Positions 36,901-47,561 are shown, numbered from the stretch's first letter. The stretch is DNA of 62,000 nt from Adiantum capillus-veneris (GCA_014529385.2 CM043961.1:14832978-14894977); one strand, 5' to 3'. Made by a program: numbers and translations. The notes: a model not told the origin generated them from the letters alone.

Positions 36901-38616
36901 AACAAAGAAAAGCGTTAGGCATACATGGTATGCTAAGGAGAACAATGCTTTCGAGAAGCTTAAAGAAAAGATTATCTCTCAACCTGTGCTTACACTACCG
37001 GATCTCTCAAAACCATTTGAGGTCCAATGTGATGCTTGTGGTGATTGCCTTGGAGCTGTTTTGCTCCAAGAAGGGCACGCCATAGGCTATGAGAGTCGAA
37101 GGCTCGACCCTGCTGAGCAAGCTCTAGGCATATACGAAAAGGAACTCCTTGCAGTTCTACATGCCTTAGACTCATGGAAGCACTATTTATTGGGGACTCC
37201 TTTCATTCTGCGAACGGATCACCAAAGTCTTAAGTACTTCATGACGCAGACCAAGCTCTCCGACAAACAAATGAGGTGGGAAAATTTCCTTTCGCAATTT
37301 CATTTTCATATTGCTCACATTACTGGCAAGAACAATCAAGTAGCCGATGCACTCTCAAGACGGCCGAGAGTGAATGCGGTTTCCATAGCAACTCACAATG
37401 ATCTATCTTCAATGATAGATGAGTACGATATTGATCCCGACTTTAGAGATGTGATTTCAGCCCTGGCATTAGGGAAGAAATAAGAACCATTCACTTTACA
37501 AGATGGTTATCTTCTCTATGGCAATAGACTATGCGTTACTAACTCACTACGTGAGAAAGTAATGTATGAATCTCATGCTCCACCTTATGCGGGGCATAGA
37601 GGCATTCAGTCTACCTTAAAGGGAATAGAAACATATTTCTATTGGCCTACCATGAAAGTGAACATACAAGAGTATGTTTCCAAATGTGTGGTATGCCAAA
37701 AGACAAAATTTGATAGAGGGAAGCAACTTGGATTGCTTCAACCCTTGCCAATCCCTAATTCACCATGGGAGAGCATATCCATGGATTTTATCTTTGGATT
37801 GCCTAAGTCTATCCATGGGAATACGGGAATATGGATGATAGTAGACAAGTTCAGTAAACAAGCTCATTTTATACCTGTCAAAAAGACTATCAAATCCCAT
37901 CAAATGGCAACCCTCTTCATTTCACAAATTTTCAAGTACCATGGCTTGCCAATGTCCATAGTGTCAGATAGAGATCCTAGAATGACTAGTAATTTCTGGA
38001 AGGGTCTCTTTGAGAATTTAGGTACAAGGCTAAACTTCTCTTCGGCCTATCATCCACAAACGGATGGCCAAAGTGAAATAGCTTACCTAACAATTCTCGA
38101 TCTACTAAAAGCCTATGTAACGGAAGTAGATCAAAGATCCCAATGGGAGAAGTACTTACCCTTAGTGGAGTATGCTTACAATAACACTGTACATACTTCC
38201 ACGGGAAAAGCACCTTTCGAGGTAATTGAGGGAAGATCAAAAAGTCCCTTGCTACTTAAGGCACATGGGAAGATCTTCGCTGCAGATGAGTATAGCCGAG
38301 ACCTACAAGAATCTTTTCAAAAGATTAAGGATGCTATCTCTATCTCACAGCAAAGGCAAAAGGCTGCTGCTGACAAGCACAGAAGAGCCCAAGCCTTTAA
38401 AGAAAACGATTGGGTCTTGTTAAAGTTTCCAAAGGCTCGATTAAGGCACACGACGGGCAAGAATCCTACGGGCCACCAAAAGTACTATGCTAAACTAGCA
38501 AAAAGGTACTATGGTCCCTTTCAGATTCTTAGGCCAATCAATGAGATGGCCTATCAACTAAAGTTGCCCAATCATTGTCTCATACACAATGCTTTCCATG
38601 TGAGCCTATTAAAGCC
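33914..38616 (+). pseudogene. Chromovirus gag-pol, main part, with three in-frame stops
   Basis: A single reading frame runs from the ATG at 33914 (MADNSKESE) to the nested insertion at 38617. It is broken only by TGA 34313-34315, TAG 34742-34744 and TAA 37481-37483, with no frameshift. In order: an acidic and Ser/Arg-rich N-terminus; the gag core (WWSSLRAN… to about 35150); zinc knuckle CFKCGEQGHAYRAC (about 35358-35400); protease with DPGSTHNFI (about 35546); reverse transcriptase with VFFDDIIIYS (about 36583-36612); RNase H beginning near FEVQCDACG (37015); integrase with an HHCC-like segment (37570-37700) and DD(35)E residues at 37784, 37967 and 38075. It would copy and integrate the element. 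The stops make this copy inactive unless suppressed. Confidence 0.9.
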
Positions 38617-38912
38617 TGTTAACCCTCACGGCACACGGACACCCATCACCTACGATGGACGCGTATTATGTATTTGGTAGAGTCAGGTACCGGGCTTGTC
38701 GGTCCAATAGGGAAAGGTAGAGTGATCGTCGATGAGAGGCGCACTTTAACTTGGACATTCAAGGGATTAGTTGGCTAAGCATGGGCGCCCAAGTGTGAAT
38801 GGGGTGAGCTCCTATAAAAGCCAACTAAACCTAATTTTTACTCATTCTCTCATTTGTGCAATTGAAGAGTGCTCTTGCTCCATCTCCATCTTCTTCTTCT
38901 TCTTCACCTCCT

Positions 38913-38962
<50 letters not shown>

Positions 38963-39205
38963 TGTGTGCGATCGAGCATTACGAAGGCACGACGACGGCG
39001 AAGCGGTTGAGCGCGGCACGACTGCAGCTTCTTCTTCATCGCGGCGAGGAATCCACCACGAAGGCGAGCGTAGAGCGGTGAGTGACACACCCTTTGTTTT
39101 CTTGAGCTTGCTAGTTTAGGCTTGTTGTGTGCTTGGAGCCGTCTGTGGCTCGCACACGGTGTATTGGCAAGTCCCTTGCTTCGATAGTGCGGCAAGGAGC
39201 GCACA
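38617..39205 (+). repeat. 5' LTR of the nested element (589 bp)
   Basis: TGTTAACC…GCGCACA. It matches 46983-47561 nearly base for base. It contains a GT-then-GA microsatellite at about 38916-38960 that is about ten bases longer than in the 3' LTR. A CTATAAAAGCC box at about 38811 is a likely TATA element for LTR transcription. Confidence 0.95.
38811..38820 (+). promoter_or_regulatory. Probable TATA box in LTR
   Basis: CTATAAAAGC lies mid-LTR, and the same box is at about 47178 in the 3' LTR. Its position fits an LTR promoter with U3 upstream. This is inferred from sequence only. Confidence 0.5.
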
Positions 39206-39209
39206 TTTT

Positions 39210-39229
39210 TGGCGCCGTTGCCGGGGATA
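39210..39229 (+). other. Primer binding site, tRNA-Asp type
   Basis: TGGCGCCGTTGCCGGGGAT starts four bases after the LTR. It complements the 3' end of plant tRNA-Asp including CCA, the primer used by many plant Ty3 elements. Confidence 0.85.
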
Positions 39230-40176
39230 TGCCCTACACTAAGCTCGGTTAACACTTTACGCTTCCTTGTGGTGCAATTTCTATCATAGGAAAGGCAGGG
39301 AAGGAGTGTGTGGAGATTTCTGTTTTTTGCGTTTTCTGCAATTGCTGTCAAGTTTCAATTTCTGCTATTATCTGCGTTTTTCAATTTCCGCAATTTCTGC
39401 ATTTTCAAGTTCGGTGTTTTCAATTTCTGCAATTTTCTGCATTTCTGCGTTTTTTTAATTTTCTGCAATTTCTGCAATTTCTGCGTTTTTTCCTGCAAAT
39501 TCTGCAATTTTCTACAATTTTTGCATTTTTTGCATACCTGCGTTTTCAATTTTTGTATTTTCTGCACAAAAAAAAAAAAGTTTTTTATTTTTTCTCCCAA
39601 AAAATAAAAAAAATAAAAAATCTGAAAATAAAAAAAAAATTCGGAAATAAAAAAACGCGAGTGAGCGGGCGGCAAAATTTTTCGAAAATAAAAAACGTGA
39701 CTCTTAAAACGGACGGGTTGGTTTGTATAAAAGATAGATCGGGATCGGGATCATTTTCCCAAGCCCAAGCCCAAGCCCAAGCCCAAGCCCAGGCCCAGGC
39801 CTCAGTCCTATGATATATACTAAACTCACTCTTATATATATACCCTACTCCCTCAAGAGAGAATGAGAGCATGTGGGACAAGTCCTCCACTCTCCTCCTT
39901 TCTCTTCCCACTTGCACCCTTAGACTTTCTAGTTTGGACCTAGTTCCCTACTGGAAATTGACAGTTTTAGGGATTCCGAGGGCATAGAGTGACCAAACGG
40001 AGGGCTGTAAAGCACGGCACGACCCTCTGACCGATACGCTCGTTTTGAGCTATCACACGGCCCATTCCACGACACGCTCTAAAAAATCTAGCAAAAAAAC
40101 AAACAAAAAACACGCTAAAAACTAGTCACAAGGCCTCCTAGAGCAGCTTTTTGACACCTTAGGGTATCAAAAGCAC
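39230..40176 (+). other. Leader of the nested element with T-rich CTGCAATTT repeats and CCCAAG repeats
   Basis: 39320-39560 is an irregular T-rich array of TTTCTGCAA-like units. An A-rich stretch (39565-39660) follows, then six or so CCCAAG units at 39758-39800. It is non-coding; the open frames here are low-complexity by-products. It may act in packaging or translation, but nothing in the sequence proves this. Confidence 0.5.
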
Positions 40177-43100
40177 ATGCACTTACGCTCTGGGCGGGTG
40201 CTAGAACACGATCATATTGAGGGTGCCTCTGTTCATACGGACACCCATTACCCATCCATGATAAGCTCTAGACCCTCAGCGGGGACACAAGGTAGCACCA
40301 CCCAAGACCCTAAAATAGCCGCTAGTGATTCCTCCTCCGACTCAGAAATCATGGAAGCATACCCTACCCAAAACACTGAGAGAGAAGGCCATGCACCTCC
40401 CGAAGCTCCACAGCCTAGTACTAGTATGTTTAGCCGTTTCATGGAAACATTAGGTAGAGCTACTCGCTCGGAACCTGATGCAGATGAAGCACACGAAGGG
40501 GGTGGGGAAGTGGAATCTCCTTTCACATCGCACGTGGACCCCACACCCCCAAAGAGTGTCCATGTGGATATCCTACCAACTTCTTACCAAGAAGGCCCTG
40601 TTGAGCTGCCTCCTTCAGAAGTTCCCTCTAGAGTACCGTTGGTGGCAAGTAAAACCACGGGGAGCAACATTGCTTCTACCTCACAAGAAACCGTTAACAC
40701 GTCGACTCTAGAAGGATTGTTCATTAATGATCATTGGACATACGACCTCCACACTGAGGTGTTGACGGATCTACACTCTGGCCACGCTTACCATGTAGGA
40801 TGGATAGAGATTGTACAATCCACCTCTAGTGCCACGAGCATCGAAGATCAACAGAAAATGATCTGTAATGTTATCCATGGCATTATTCAATCAGAAAGGC
40901 AAAACCGAGGGGTAAATATACTCTCAACTGGCCCCATGAGATTTCTGGATACGAGCAAGGCTCAACAGCCTACTCTATCTCAAATGGAGACTCCTCTAAT
41001 GAGCCCCATGGACCCATCTTACGTCATTTCACCTGGGGTCTCTATGCAATCTGAGCCTCCGAGCGAAAACTTTAGCTTCCCTAACTTGGCTCAACCCTCT
41101 ATCAAGGAAAACACAGTGCTCACTCCAGGGATAAGCCTGACAGAGAATGTACCGATGACATCTACGGTTAGCGCAGTGCCACTACCTAGTGTCGTAGTAC
41201 CTAATATGGGGCCTCGACCATATGTGCCTCTAGCCCCTTATGCACACATGGCCCCCACACCTCCAATTGTACCACTTGCTTATGCTCCTCGAGTGCCGCT
41301 CCCTAGCTCTTATCCGAGTGGACCTATGCCCGGTTATGTTCCATATCCTGCATCATCCACACATATGCCAAGACCGGTACCCGTTCCTCTCCCACATATG
41401 ATTCCAAGAGTACCTCCACCGGCCCGGCCTCCTCACATAGGTGACTTGGCAGTGTTTGCTCAAACCATAGGTCGATCTATCGCGGAAAATATGCGTCATG
41501 TATCTGATAGAGAGCCTAGAAGTAAGGCAGTACAAATTTCCAAACTCACGCAAAAATTCAATGGGGACGAAGATGCTAGGAAACACATTGAAGTGTTTGA
41601 ACAAGTATGTGATTCCTTAGGGGAACGCAACGAACTACATAAGTGCAATGCCTTAAGCTTGACATTAAGTGGGAAGGCTGGAGATTGGTATAGGACCCTA
41701 AGGGTGGACGAGAAAACAATCTACCCTACCCTTCGAAGGTTGTTTCTAAAGGAGTACATACGAGAAGGTGTGCTTTGGGGTGTAGCATCTCAGCTACAGA
41801 AGGCCGAACGTAAGGAAGGAGAGTCAGTAAGGGACTTCATTAGTCGTCTAAAGCACTTAAACTCTCGCTGCCCTGTAAATGAGCGCTTCAACAATAACCA
41901 ACTGCTTGATCGATTCATTCGAGGGTTGAGGAATGAAGGAATCTATAATGGACTAGTGATTAGAGGTATCACAACCTGGGAAGATGTCACTGCCAATGCA
42001 ATCCAATTAGAGGACAACTTGATGATAGCAGGCATGAGGGTGTCTACTGACACGAGATCCACTAGCTCACAAGCCATTGAGTATGAACCCATGACTGCAA
42101 AGCCCATTGCCAATGAGCCAAAGGTATTTGAGACATTCTTGACAGACCTCACCAAGGCAATCCAAGAGTCTCTTAAGGATAATCGACCCCCTCAAAATAG
42201 TCACATGTATCCAAGAAGGGAGCAACAATGGTGTTCCATTTGCTTAGGTCCACATAGCACTAGTGAGTGCCCTACGTTTAGAGTAAAATTTAATGGAACT
42301 TGCAACGCATGTGGTAGGTATGGTCACCAAGCTAAGGATTGTTTAATGATCAAACGTATGATGGCAAATAGACCACCTGTAGCCTGGACGGATGCGCCTC
42401 GAGCTCCTGTATTGATGCCTACTCCACCTGTTGAGCAACTACCGCAACACATGGTCCCTAGACCTCAAAATTTTGTACAAGCTACACCGTTACCACCTCC
42501 TATGCTAGGACCGCAGCCCCCGCATCCAAGAGTCGCCCCTATGAACCAAGTGGGTTGCGAGCCATCTAATGCTTATGCAGATGGTTGTGAGGAGGAAATA
42601 GACACTAGTATTGCCTACGGACTTGATACATTGGAAGAATGTCCTATATACTACATGGAAGATTGTTGGGGACAAGTCAAGCCGGTTTATCAAGCTGCTG
42701 CTCTCGCATCCAGAGGTCAAAATATCAACACCCAAGCTAGGAGGCCACCTCTTCAATGCTACGAGTGTGGGGGACCACATCGAGTAGCGGAGTGCCCTAT
42801 TAGGCTGCAAAAGAATGCTGCACAGATGCAAATGAATCAAGGGAGCACGTCTGCAATGCCAATACTCACATGTAATCGTTGTGGCATAGATCACTTGATT
42901 GCCCAATGCCCCTATAACCCAAATGCGCCTAAAATCACACCCCTAAATTTGGTCGAAATTGCTAGTGTGACATCGCCAATACCACCCGTCGCACCCGCTT
43001 ATGCGATTACACGGTCCATGCTTCAAGGGCCAGGACATATCCTCGAAGAGAGAGATACCGCGTCAGTTATCCAAGCAAAGAAAAAGAAGACACGAAGGAA

Positions 43101-44292
43101 GAAGTCGCAGAATACGGAAAATTCAAAGCCAAGTTCCAAAACAAATATAGGAACAGGAGATGACCCCGTGTATATGAATGACCTCGAGGATGATTCAGAT
43201 TTAGTCGAGACAATGGAGACTAGAACCAATACCACAAAGGGAAAGACCGACAAAGAAAACCGTAATATGGGACCAAATGAAAACCGAATAAGAGAAAACC
43301 ATAAAGAGCCTTTGAAAACACCACAAGTGTTTCCAAATCCAATCCAAGACCCCCAAGATAAATCGCAGGGGCAAAAAGGGAAAAATCGTAAAAAGAAGAT
43401 TGGGACGTACCCAAACCCTGTAGACGAGATTAAGCAGGTGAAACATCTAAGAGGTTTAGTGGAGGAGACTCAAAGGAAACTAGAACCAGAACCCATGCAG
43501 GTCAAAATTCATGACACAGTGTTTCCCACGCAAGTTCATCCACCCCACATGAACCATAGACCGTTAGCCATATCTAGTATCATCCAAGAAGGGAGTGAGG
43601 ACGGGACATCAGAAAGTGAGCATACACCCTTCTTGTTGGGAAGGATGTTTAACGAAGGAATACCTGATCCCATTGAGGAATATGAGATTCCATCCTCACC
43701 AGTTCCTAGTCAAGGACCTACACCCTGCAAAACGCCAATGAATGTTGCCAAACTAGTGGACTTCATGTCTTCTGAGGTCCGAACCACGATCATAGCAAAG
43801 TTGTATGGAGATCCTGAGTTATTCCTTGCACTTCGAGCATTCCTTAACGGAGAGCTACGAACGGGATTACCGCAGTTTGCGCAACCAAATAGGCCTGACT
43901 CGATTATGATTGATGAGGAAAATCATGTGCAATCACTTGACTTAGATGGACACGAGTCTGTGATCGAGGTACCCATTAACGAATTAGGGCAGTATTTTGA
44001 AGGCGACGAGTTTAATGCGACCCTACCCATCACTACCAAGGGATTAACTATAAAGGGAATTCTTGATGGTGGTGCGGGAGTTAGCATCGTTACAAAAGAT
44101 TGTTGGGAATCCATGGGAAAACCCCGCCTCAGTGTTACTAACATTGTGGTAAAGATGGCAAATGGTACCATAGCCAAACCTATGGGGATGCTCAAGGATC
44201 TTAAGATCAAAGTTCTAGGACACAAGGTACGACATACGTTCATTGTAATGGATTTCTCTAAACACCTTATGTCATATAAAATGATTTTATGA
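40177..44292 (+). CDS. Giant gag-protease polyprotein (1371 residues to first stop)
   Basis: The ATG at 40177 opens MHLRSGRVLEHD. An acidic/polar N-terminus (residues 1-300) and a Pro-rich stretch (340-420) precede the retrotransposon gag core at about residues 450-600 (LTQKFNGDEDA… GDWYRTL… RLFLKEYI). Four zinc-knuckle-like motifs come in two pairs: CSICLGPHSTSEC (about 42232) with CNACGRYGHQAKDC (42301), and CYECGGPHRVAEC (42757) with CNRCGIDHLIAQC (42871). A Lys-rich stretch (about 43075-43400) follows. An aspartic-protease-like segment GILDGGAGVSIV lies near 44056. The frame stops at TGA 44290-44292, just before RPF, where related proteases have a Gly (LGRPF); the stop therefore truncates the protease. 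The same frame continues to 45357. Confidence 0.8.
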   Translation: MHLRSGRVLEHDHIEGASVHTDTHYPSMISSRPSAGTQGSTTQDPKIAASDSSSDSEIMEAYPTQNTEREGHAPPEAPQPSTSMFSRFMETLGRATRSEPDADEAHEGGGEVESPFTSHVDPTPPKSVHVDILPTSYQEGPVELPPSEVPSRVPLVASKTTGSNIASTSQETVNTSTLEGLFINDHWTYDLHTEVLTDLHSGHAYHVGWIEIVQSTSSATSIEDQQKMICNVIHGIIQSERQNRGVNILSTGPMRFLDTSKAQQPTLSQMETPLMSPMDPSYVISPGVSMQSEPPSENFSFPNLAQPSIKENTVLTPGISLTENVPMTSTVSAVPLPSVVVPNMGPRPYVPLAPYAHMAPTPPIVPLAYAPRVPLPSSYPSGPMPGYVPYPASSTHMPRPVPVPLPHMIPRVPPPARPPHIGDLAVFAQTIGRSIAENMRHVSDREPRSKAVQISKLTQKFNGDEDARKHIEVFEQVCDSLGERNELHKCNALSLTLSGKAGDWYRTLRVDEKTIYPTLRRLFLKEYIREGVLWGVASQLQKAERKEGESVRDFISRLKHLNSRCPVNERFNNNQLLDRFIRGLRNEGIYNGLVIRGITTWEDVTANAIQLEDNLMIAGMRVSTDTRSTSSQAIEYEPMTAKPIANEPKVFETFLTDLTKAIQESLKDNRPPQNSHMYPRREQQWCSICLGPHSTSECPTFRVKFNGTCNACGRYGHQAKDCLMIKRMMANRPPVAWTDAPRAPVLMPTPPVEQLPQHMVPRPQNFVQATPLPPPMLGPQPPHPRVAPMNQVGCEPSNAYADGCEEEIDTSIAYGLDTLEECPIYYMEDCWGQVKPVYQAAALASRGQNINTQARRPPLQCYECGGPHRVAECPIRLQKNAAQMQMNQGSTSAMPILTCNRCGIDHLIAQCPYNPNAPKITPLNLVEIASVTSPIPPVAPAYAITRSMLQGPGHILEERDTASVIQAKKKKTRRKKSQNTENSKPSSKTNIGTGDDPVYMNDLEDDSDLVETMETRTNTTKGKTDKENRNMGPNENRIRENHKEPLKTPQVFPNPIQDPQDKSQGQKGKNRKKKIGTYPNPVDEIKQVKHLRGLVEETQRKLEPEPMQVKIHDTVFPTQVHPPHMNHRPLAISSIIQEGSEDGTSESEHTPFLLGRMFNEGIPDPIEEYEIPSSPVPSQGPTPCKTPMNVAKLVDFMSSEVRTTIIAKLYGDPELFLALRAFLNGELRTGLPQFAQPNRPDSIMIDEENHVQSLDLDGHESVIEVPINELGQYFEGDEFNATLPITTKGLTIKGILDGGAGVSIVTKDCWESMGKPRLSVTNIVVKMANGTIAKPMGMLKDLKIKVLGHKVRHTFIVMDFSKHLMSYKMIL

Positions 44293-44664
44293 CGACCATT
44301 CATGAGGGAAGCACAAATGGTTCACGATTGGTCTAAAAATCATGTCTATTTGCAATTCCAAGACTCTGTCCTTAGAGTGGATTTGGTGACTGGTAAGGTA
44401 CACCCCTTAGGGAGTAAAACCATTATTGATCATCGCTCTGACACCACAGTTCACTCGGCCCCACTACAATATTGTTACACTTGTAAGAAGGATACAGACA
44501 TTGGCCAAGATTCTCCTTATATGAATATCCTACCTGGGATGACTGAGTCGGACAATGTGGATTGGGTCCACCTAGCATCAACCATAGACACTTGGGGAAA
44601 TAGGGGGACGACCTGGGTAACACCTGAGGGGGATGAAATGCATATACCCTTAAATATGCTATAA
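44293..44664 (+). pseudogene. Continuation of gag-protease after first stop
   Basis: It is in the same frame as 40177-44292. It opens RPFMREAQMVHDWSKNHVYL, the usual end of a plant retroelement protease domain, then an uncharacterised segment. It ends at TAA 44662-44664. Either it is decayed by two nonsense changes or it is translated only by readthrough; the first is more likely. Confidence 0.6.
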
Positions 44665-44667
44665 GCA

Positions 44668-45357
44668 ATGCATATCGCTTTCGACAAGACTCATCCTAAG
44701 GTAACAAAGAAAACATATAAGTGGGTCCCTAAAGCTTCTTTAGTGACCATAGCTAGTGCTAAAAAACAGAAGCCTTGTAAGAAACGTATCACTCGCTCCA
44801 AGAAATGTAAAGAAACGTTGCGTTGGATTCCTAAACGACTATTGGAAGCCCAAGGATACTATGAAGGAAATGATCAAATCTGGGTGCCCAAACGTAAAGT
44901 GTGCTCTTACCTATCACCTGACCCAAGTGAGCCCAATCCCGTAGCTCCAAAACGAATCAATGATCGTGGAAAGGAAAAAATCACAGAATGTTACACACCC
45001 GCTCCCGAGCTAGTTTGGGTACCAAAGAAAGAACGATTTGTTCCACCTAGCTCAGGAAGGGGGGAGTCCCATGAAGAGTCTAGCTCCTCATGTAATACAT
45101 CCATAGAGGTAAAAGCTTCTACACCGCCTCCATCTATAGTAGTGGACCTCAATGAAGCTACAAAAGAATCCACACCTCTCAGTGTTCAAGAATCACCTAA
45201 TGAACCACTTCAAGTTCGATCCTGGGAGAGTACCTTACCACCCTTGCAACTTGACGAGGCACCTAGGGTAATAGAAAACTACTGGCAAAAATCCTCACCT
45301 ATTACCAACTGGAACAATTGGTTTCAAAGGGTGACAAGCTCATTTCAAACGGTATGA
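44668..45357 (+). pseudogene. C-terminal part of the giant polyprotein with four WVPK motifs
   Basis: It is again in the same frame and starts with ATG 44668 (229 residues). The motif W(V/I)PK(R/K/A) occurs at residues 19, 53, 72 and 117, separated by Lys/Arg-rich segments. A Ser/Pro/acidic tail follows. No reverse transcriptase or integrase signature is present. It could be an independent small protein, since it begins with an ATG three bases after the TAA, or the tail of the polyprotein. Function is not recognised. Confidence 0.5.
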
Positions 45358-46968
45358 TCTACCCAAGGAAGGGGGGAGTATTTGCTGACAGTCATCATTC
45401 ACTTGCTTCCCTCTCAACCTTTTTCCCTGACCTCTCAATCTCCGATCTTAGGGAATGTACATATAAAGCTTTATACTCACAAAAAAAAAAAAGAGCAAGA
45501 GCAATTAGCAAACGAGTATGCACAATAAAAGTCAAAACATTGACTCAGACCTACACATGTCACATCTGGTACAGTGAAACAGAAACCTATGCCATAAAAC
45601 ACCTTTGATCCTCATCACTTGAGTGATGGAGGGTAGGTAAGATTAGTACGATAGGAGTGTTTCTGTTTTAGAGTTGAGTGATTAGCGAAGTTCTCTTTTC
45701 CCACTGATGTGCCTCCTAGAGGTATTGTTTGTGTTTCATAGTGTGTACAGGAGCGTGTTGCTATTGATAGGATTTGGACCTTCATGGAACCTTTCTCTCG
45801 TTCACACTTCAAATCAAGCGCGACCATCGACACAAACAGGTGTTTCTTGTCCATTAGCATTGCCTTTATCTTTTTGCATCCATGTTTGTCTGCTTTGATT
45901 GTGATTGGTAGCATGATATTCAACGCATTGGCTTAGTATCAAACATTTAATTCAATGTAATGTTTTGTCATAATCACTTGTTTAGGTGTAAAAATCAAGC
46001 AGTCCGACTAAGCTAGTTTGACCAAGCTAGGTATTAGAAATCTTCTCTTAATACCATGGGGAATGCCTTCCTAATAAACAATGGTTACTTAGGTTCTTAA
46101 TCCGATTTAGGCAGCATTGTATGAATGTACTAGGGCTTTCTAGTGGGCTTGACCCTATTGACCTTTAGCTTGAGTATTATAAAGGGAGTTTACTAATGTG
46201 ATGAGCCTGGGGAGGGTAACAGTGTTATATGACCCCCCAAAGTTACAAAATTAAAATGAGGAAAATGAACAAACAAAAAATCAAAGTGCCACAATGTAAA
46301 ATTTTAAGCTGGAAGAGAAATCTCAGCTTGATTTGGTACTTCACTCACATGTATTGCCTATGGTACTAGAGCCCTAGAGGTTCCCAGTGTGGGCGCTTTT
46401 CCTTTAAAAGCAAAAAACCCAAGGCATACAAAATAAGCACCCACTTCATAATTGAATCAATGTGAAAAGACTTTGTGGGGTCAAAGAAAAAGTAATCAGT
46501 CAGGCGATGATTTCATGAGAAATTCCTTTTATGGTAGCTTAACTACAAGGTTTTCTAGATATAGCCTCTAGTCAGCCCTTGAACATGAATACTTGGCTCT
46601 CGCGATTAAACAACTTAATTGACCACAGAAAGTTAAGAAGCTTACCCATGGTATTAATATTCGATCTCTAGTGCTTTTCGACCGTCAAATTAGCAACCCC
46701 AGATTTGTTTAATTTTTTACCTTTACATCTGTTTATGCATTTGATTACATTGCAATTTAATGTTCATTGCTAACAAATTGTTTGAAATTCTTTTACCAAT
46801 CAATTTGTCTACCTAAACCTGCATATGCTTTTTAAGAGAATGCAATTACTGTGCCAATGTTGTTTGATTTTGCAGTGACTGAAGAAGGCTAAGGACATTC
46901 ATCTCAAATGCTCTTCCACCGCGACGAACCAGCTTCAACTCAATAGCTTCCGAGGACGGAATCTACAT
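45358..46968 (+). other. Non-coding 3' internal region of the nested element
   Basis: About 1.6 kb where pol would be expected. I see no reverse transcriptase, RNase H or integrase motif in any frame, only short random frames and AT-rich sequence. It leads to the polypurine tract. Confidence 0.7.
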
Positions 46969-46980
46969 CAGGAAGGGGGG
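46969..46980 (+). other. Polypurine tract of the nested element
   Basis: AGGAAGGGGGG lies two bases before the TG of the 3' LTR, the expected start site for plus-strand DNA synthesis. Confidence 0.8.
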
Positions 46981-46982
46981 CA

Positions 46983-47278
46983 TGTTAACCCTCACGGCAC
47001 ACGGACACCCATCACCTACGATGGACGCGTATTATGTATTTGGTAGAGTCAGGTACCGGGCTTGTCGGTCCAATAGGGAAAGGTAGAGTGATCGTCGATG
47101 AGAGGCGCACTTTAACTTGGACATTCAAGGGATTAGTTGGCTAAGCATGGGCGCCCAAGTGTGAATGGGGTGAGCTCCTATAAAAGCCAACTAAACCTAA
47201 TTTTTACTCATTCTCTCATTTGTGCAATTGAAGAGTGCTCTTGCTCCATCTCCATCTTCTTCTTCTTCTTCACCTCCT

Positions 47279-47311
<33 letters not shown>

Positions 47312-47561
47312 GAGAGTGTGTGTGCGATCGAGCATTACGAAGGCACGACGGCGGCGAAGCGGTTGAGCGCGGCACGACTGCAGCTTCTTCTTCATCGCGG
47401 CGAGGAATCCACCACGAAGGCGAGCGTAGAGCGGTGAGTGACACACCCTTTGTTTTCTTGAGCTTGCTAGTTTAGGCTTGTTGTGTGCTTGGAGCCGTCT
47501 GTGGCTCGCACACGGTGTATTGGCAAGTCCCTTGCTTCGACAGTGCGGCAAGGAGCGCACA
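46983..47561 (+). repeat. 3' LTR of the nested element (579 bp)
   Basis: Near-identical to 38617-39205; the main difference is a shorter GT/GA tract at about 47280-47315. It is followed by the AAGCC duplication at 47562-47566. Confidence 0.95.

Larger units (their letters stand above)
38617..47561 (+). mobile_element. Young non-autonomous LTR retrotransposon with giant gag-protease and no pol
   Basis: LTRs 38617-39205 and 46983-47561 begin TGTTAACC and end GCGCACA. They differ almost only in a GT/GA microsatellite and a few substitutions. The 5-bp duplication AAGCC flanks it (38612-38616 and 47562-47566). It has a tRNA-Asp-type primer site and a purine tract. Its internal 7.8 kb carries one long gag-protease frame but no reverse transcriptase, RNase H or integrase. 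Its movement must therefore have depended on enzymes of another element. It is inserted inside the chromovirus integrase gene. Confidence 0.9.

Noticed and set aside
33914-37483. In-frame stops as evidence for stop-codon reassignment or RNA editing
   Set aside because: Three different stop codons are involved, intact genes nearby end with normal stops, and the element's LTRs are diverged; ordinary decay explains them.
39308-39813. Phe/Cys/Asn-rich frames in the leader of the nested element
   Set aside because: They are translations of the TTTCTGCAA repeat and poly-A; all frames are similarly open.
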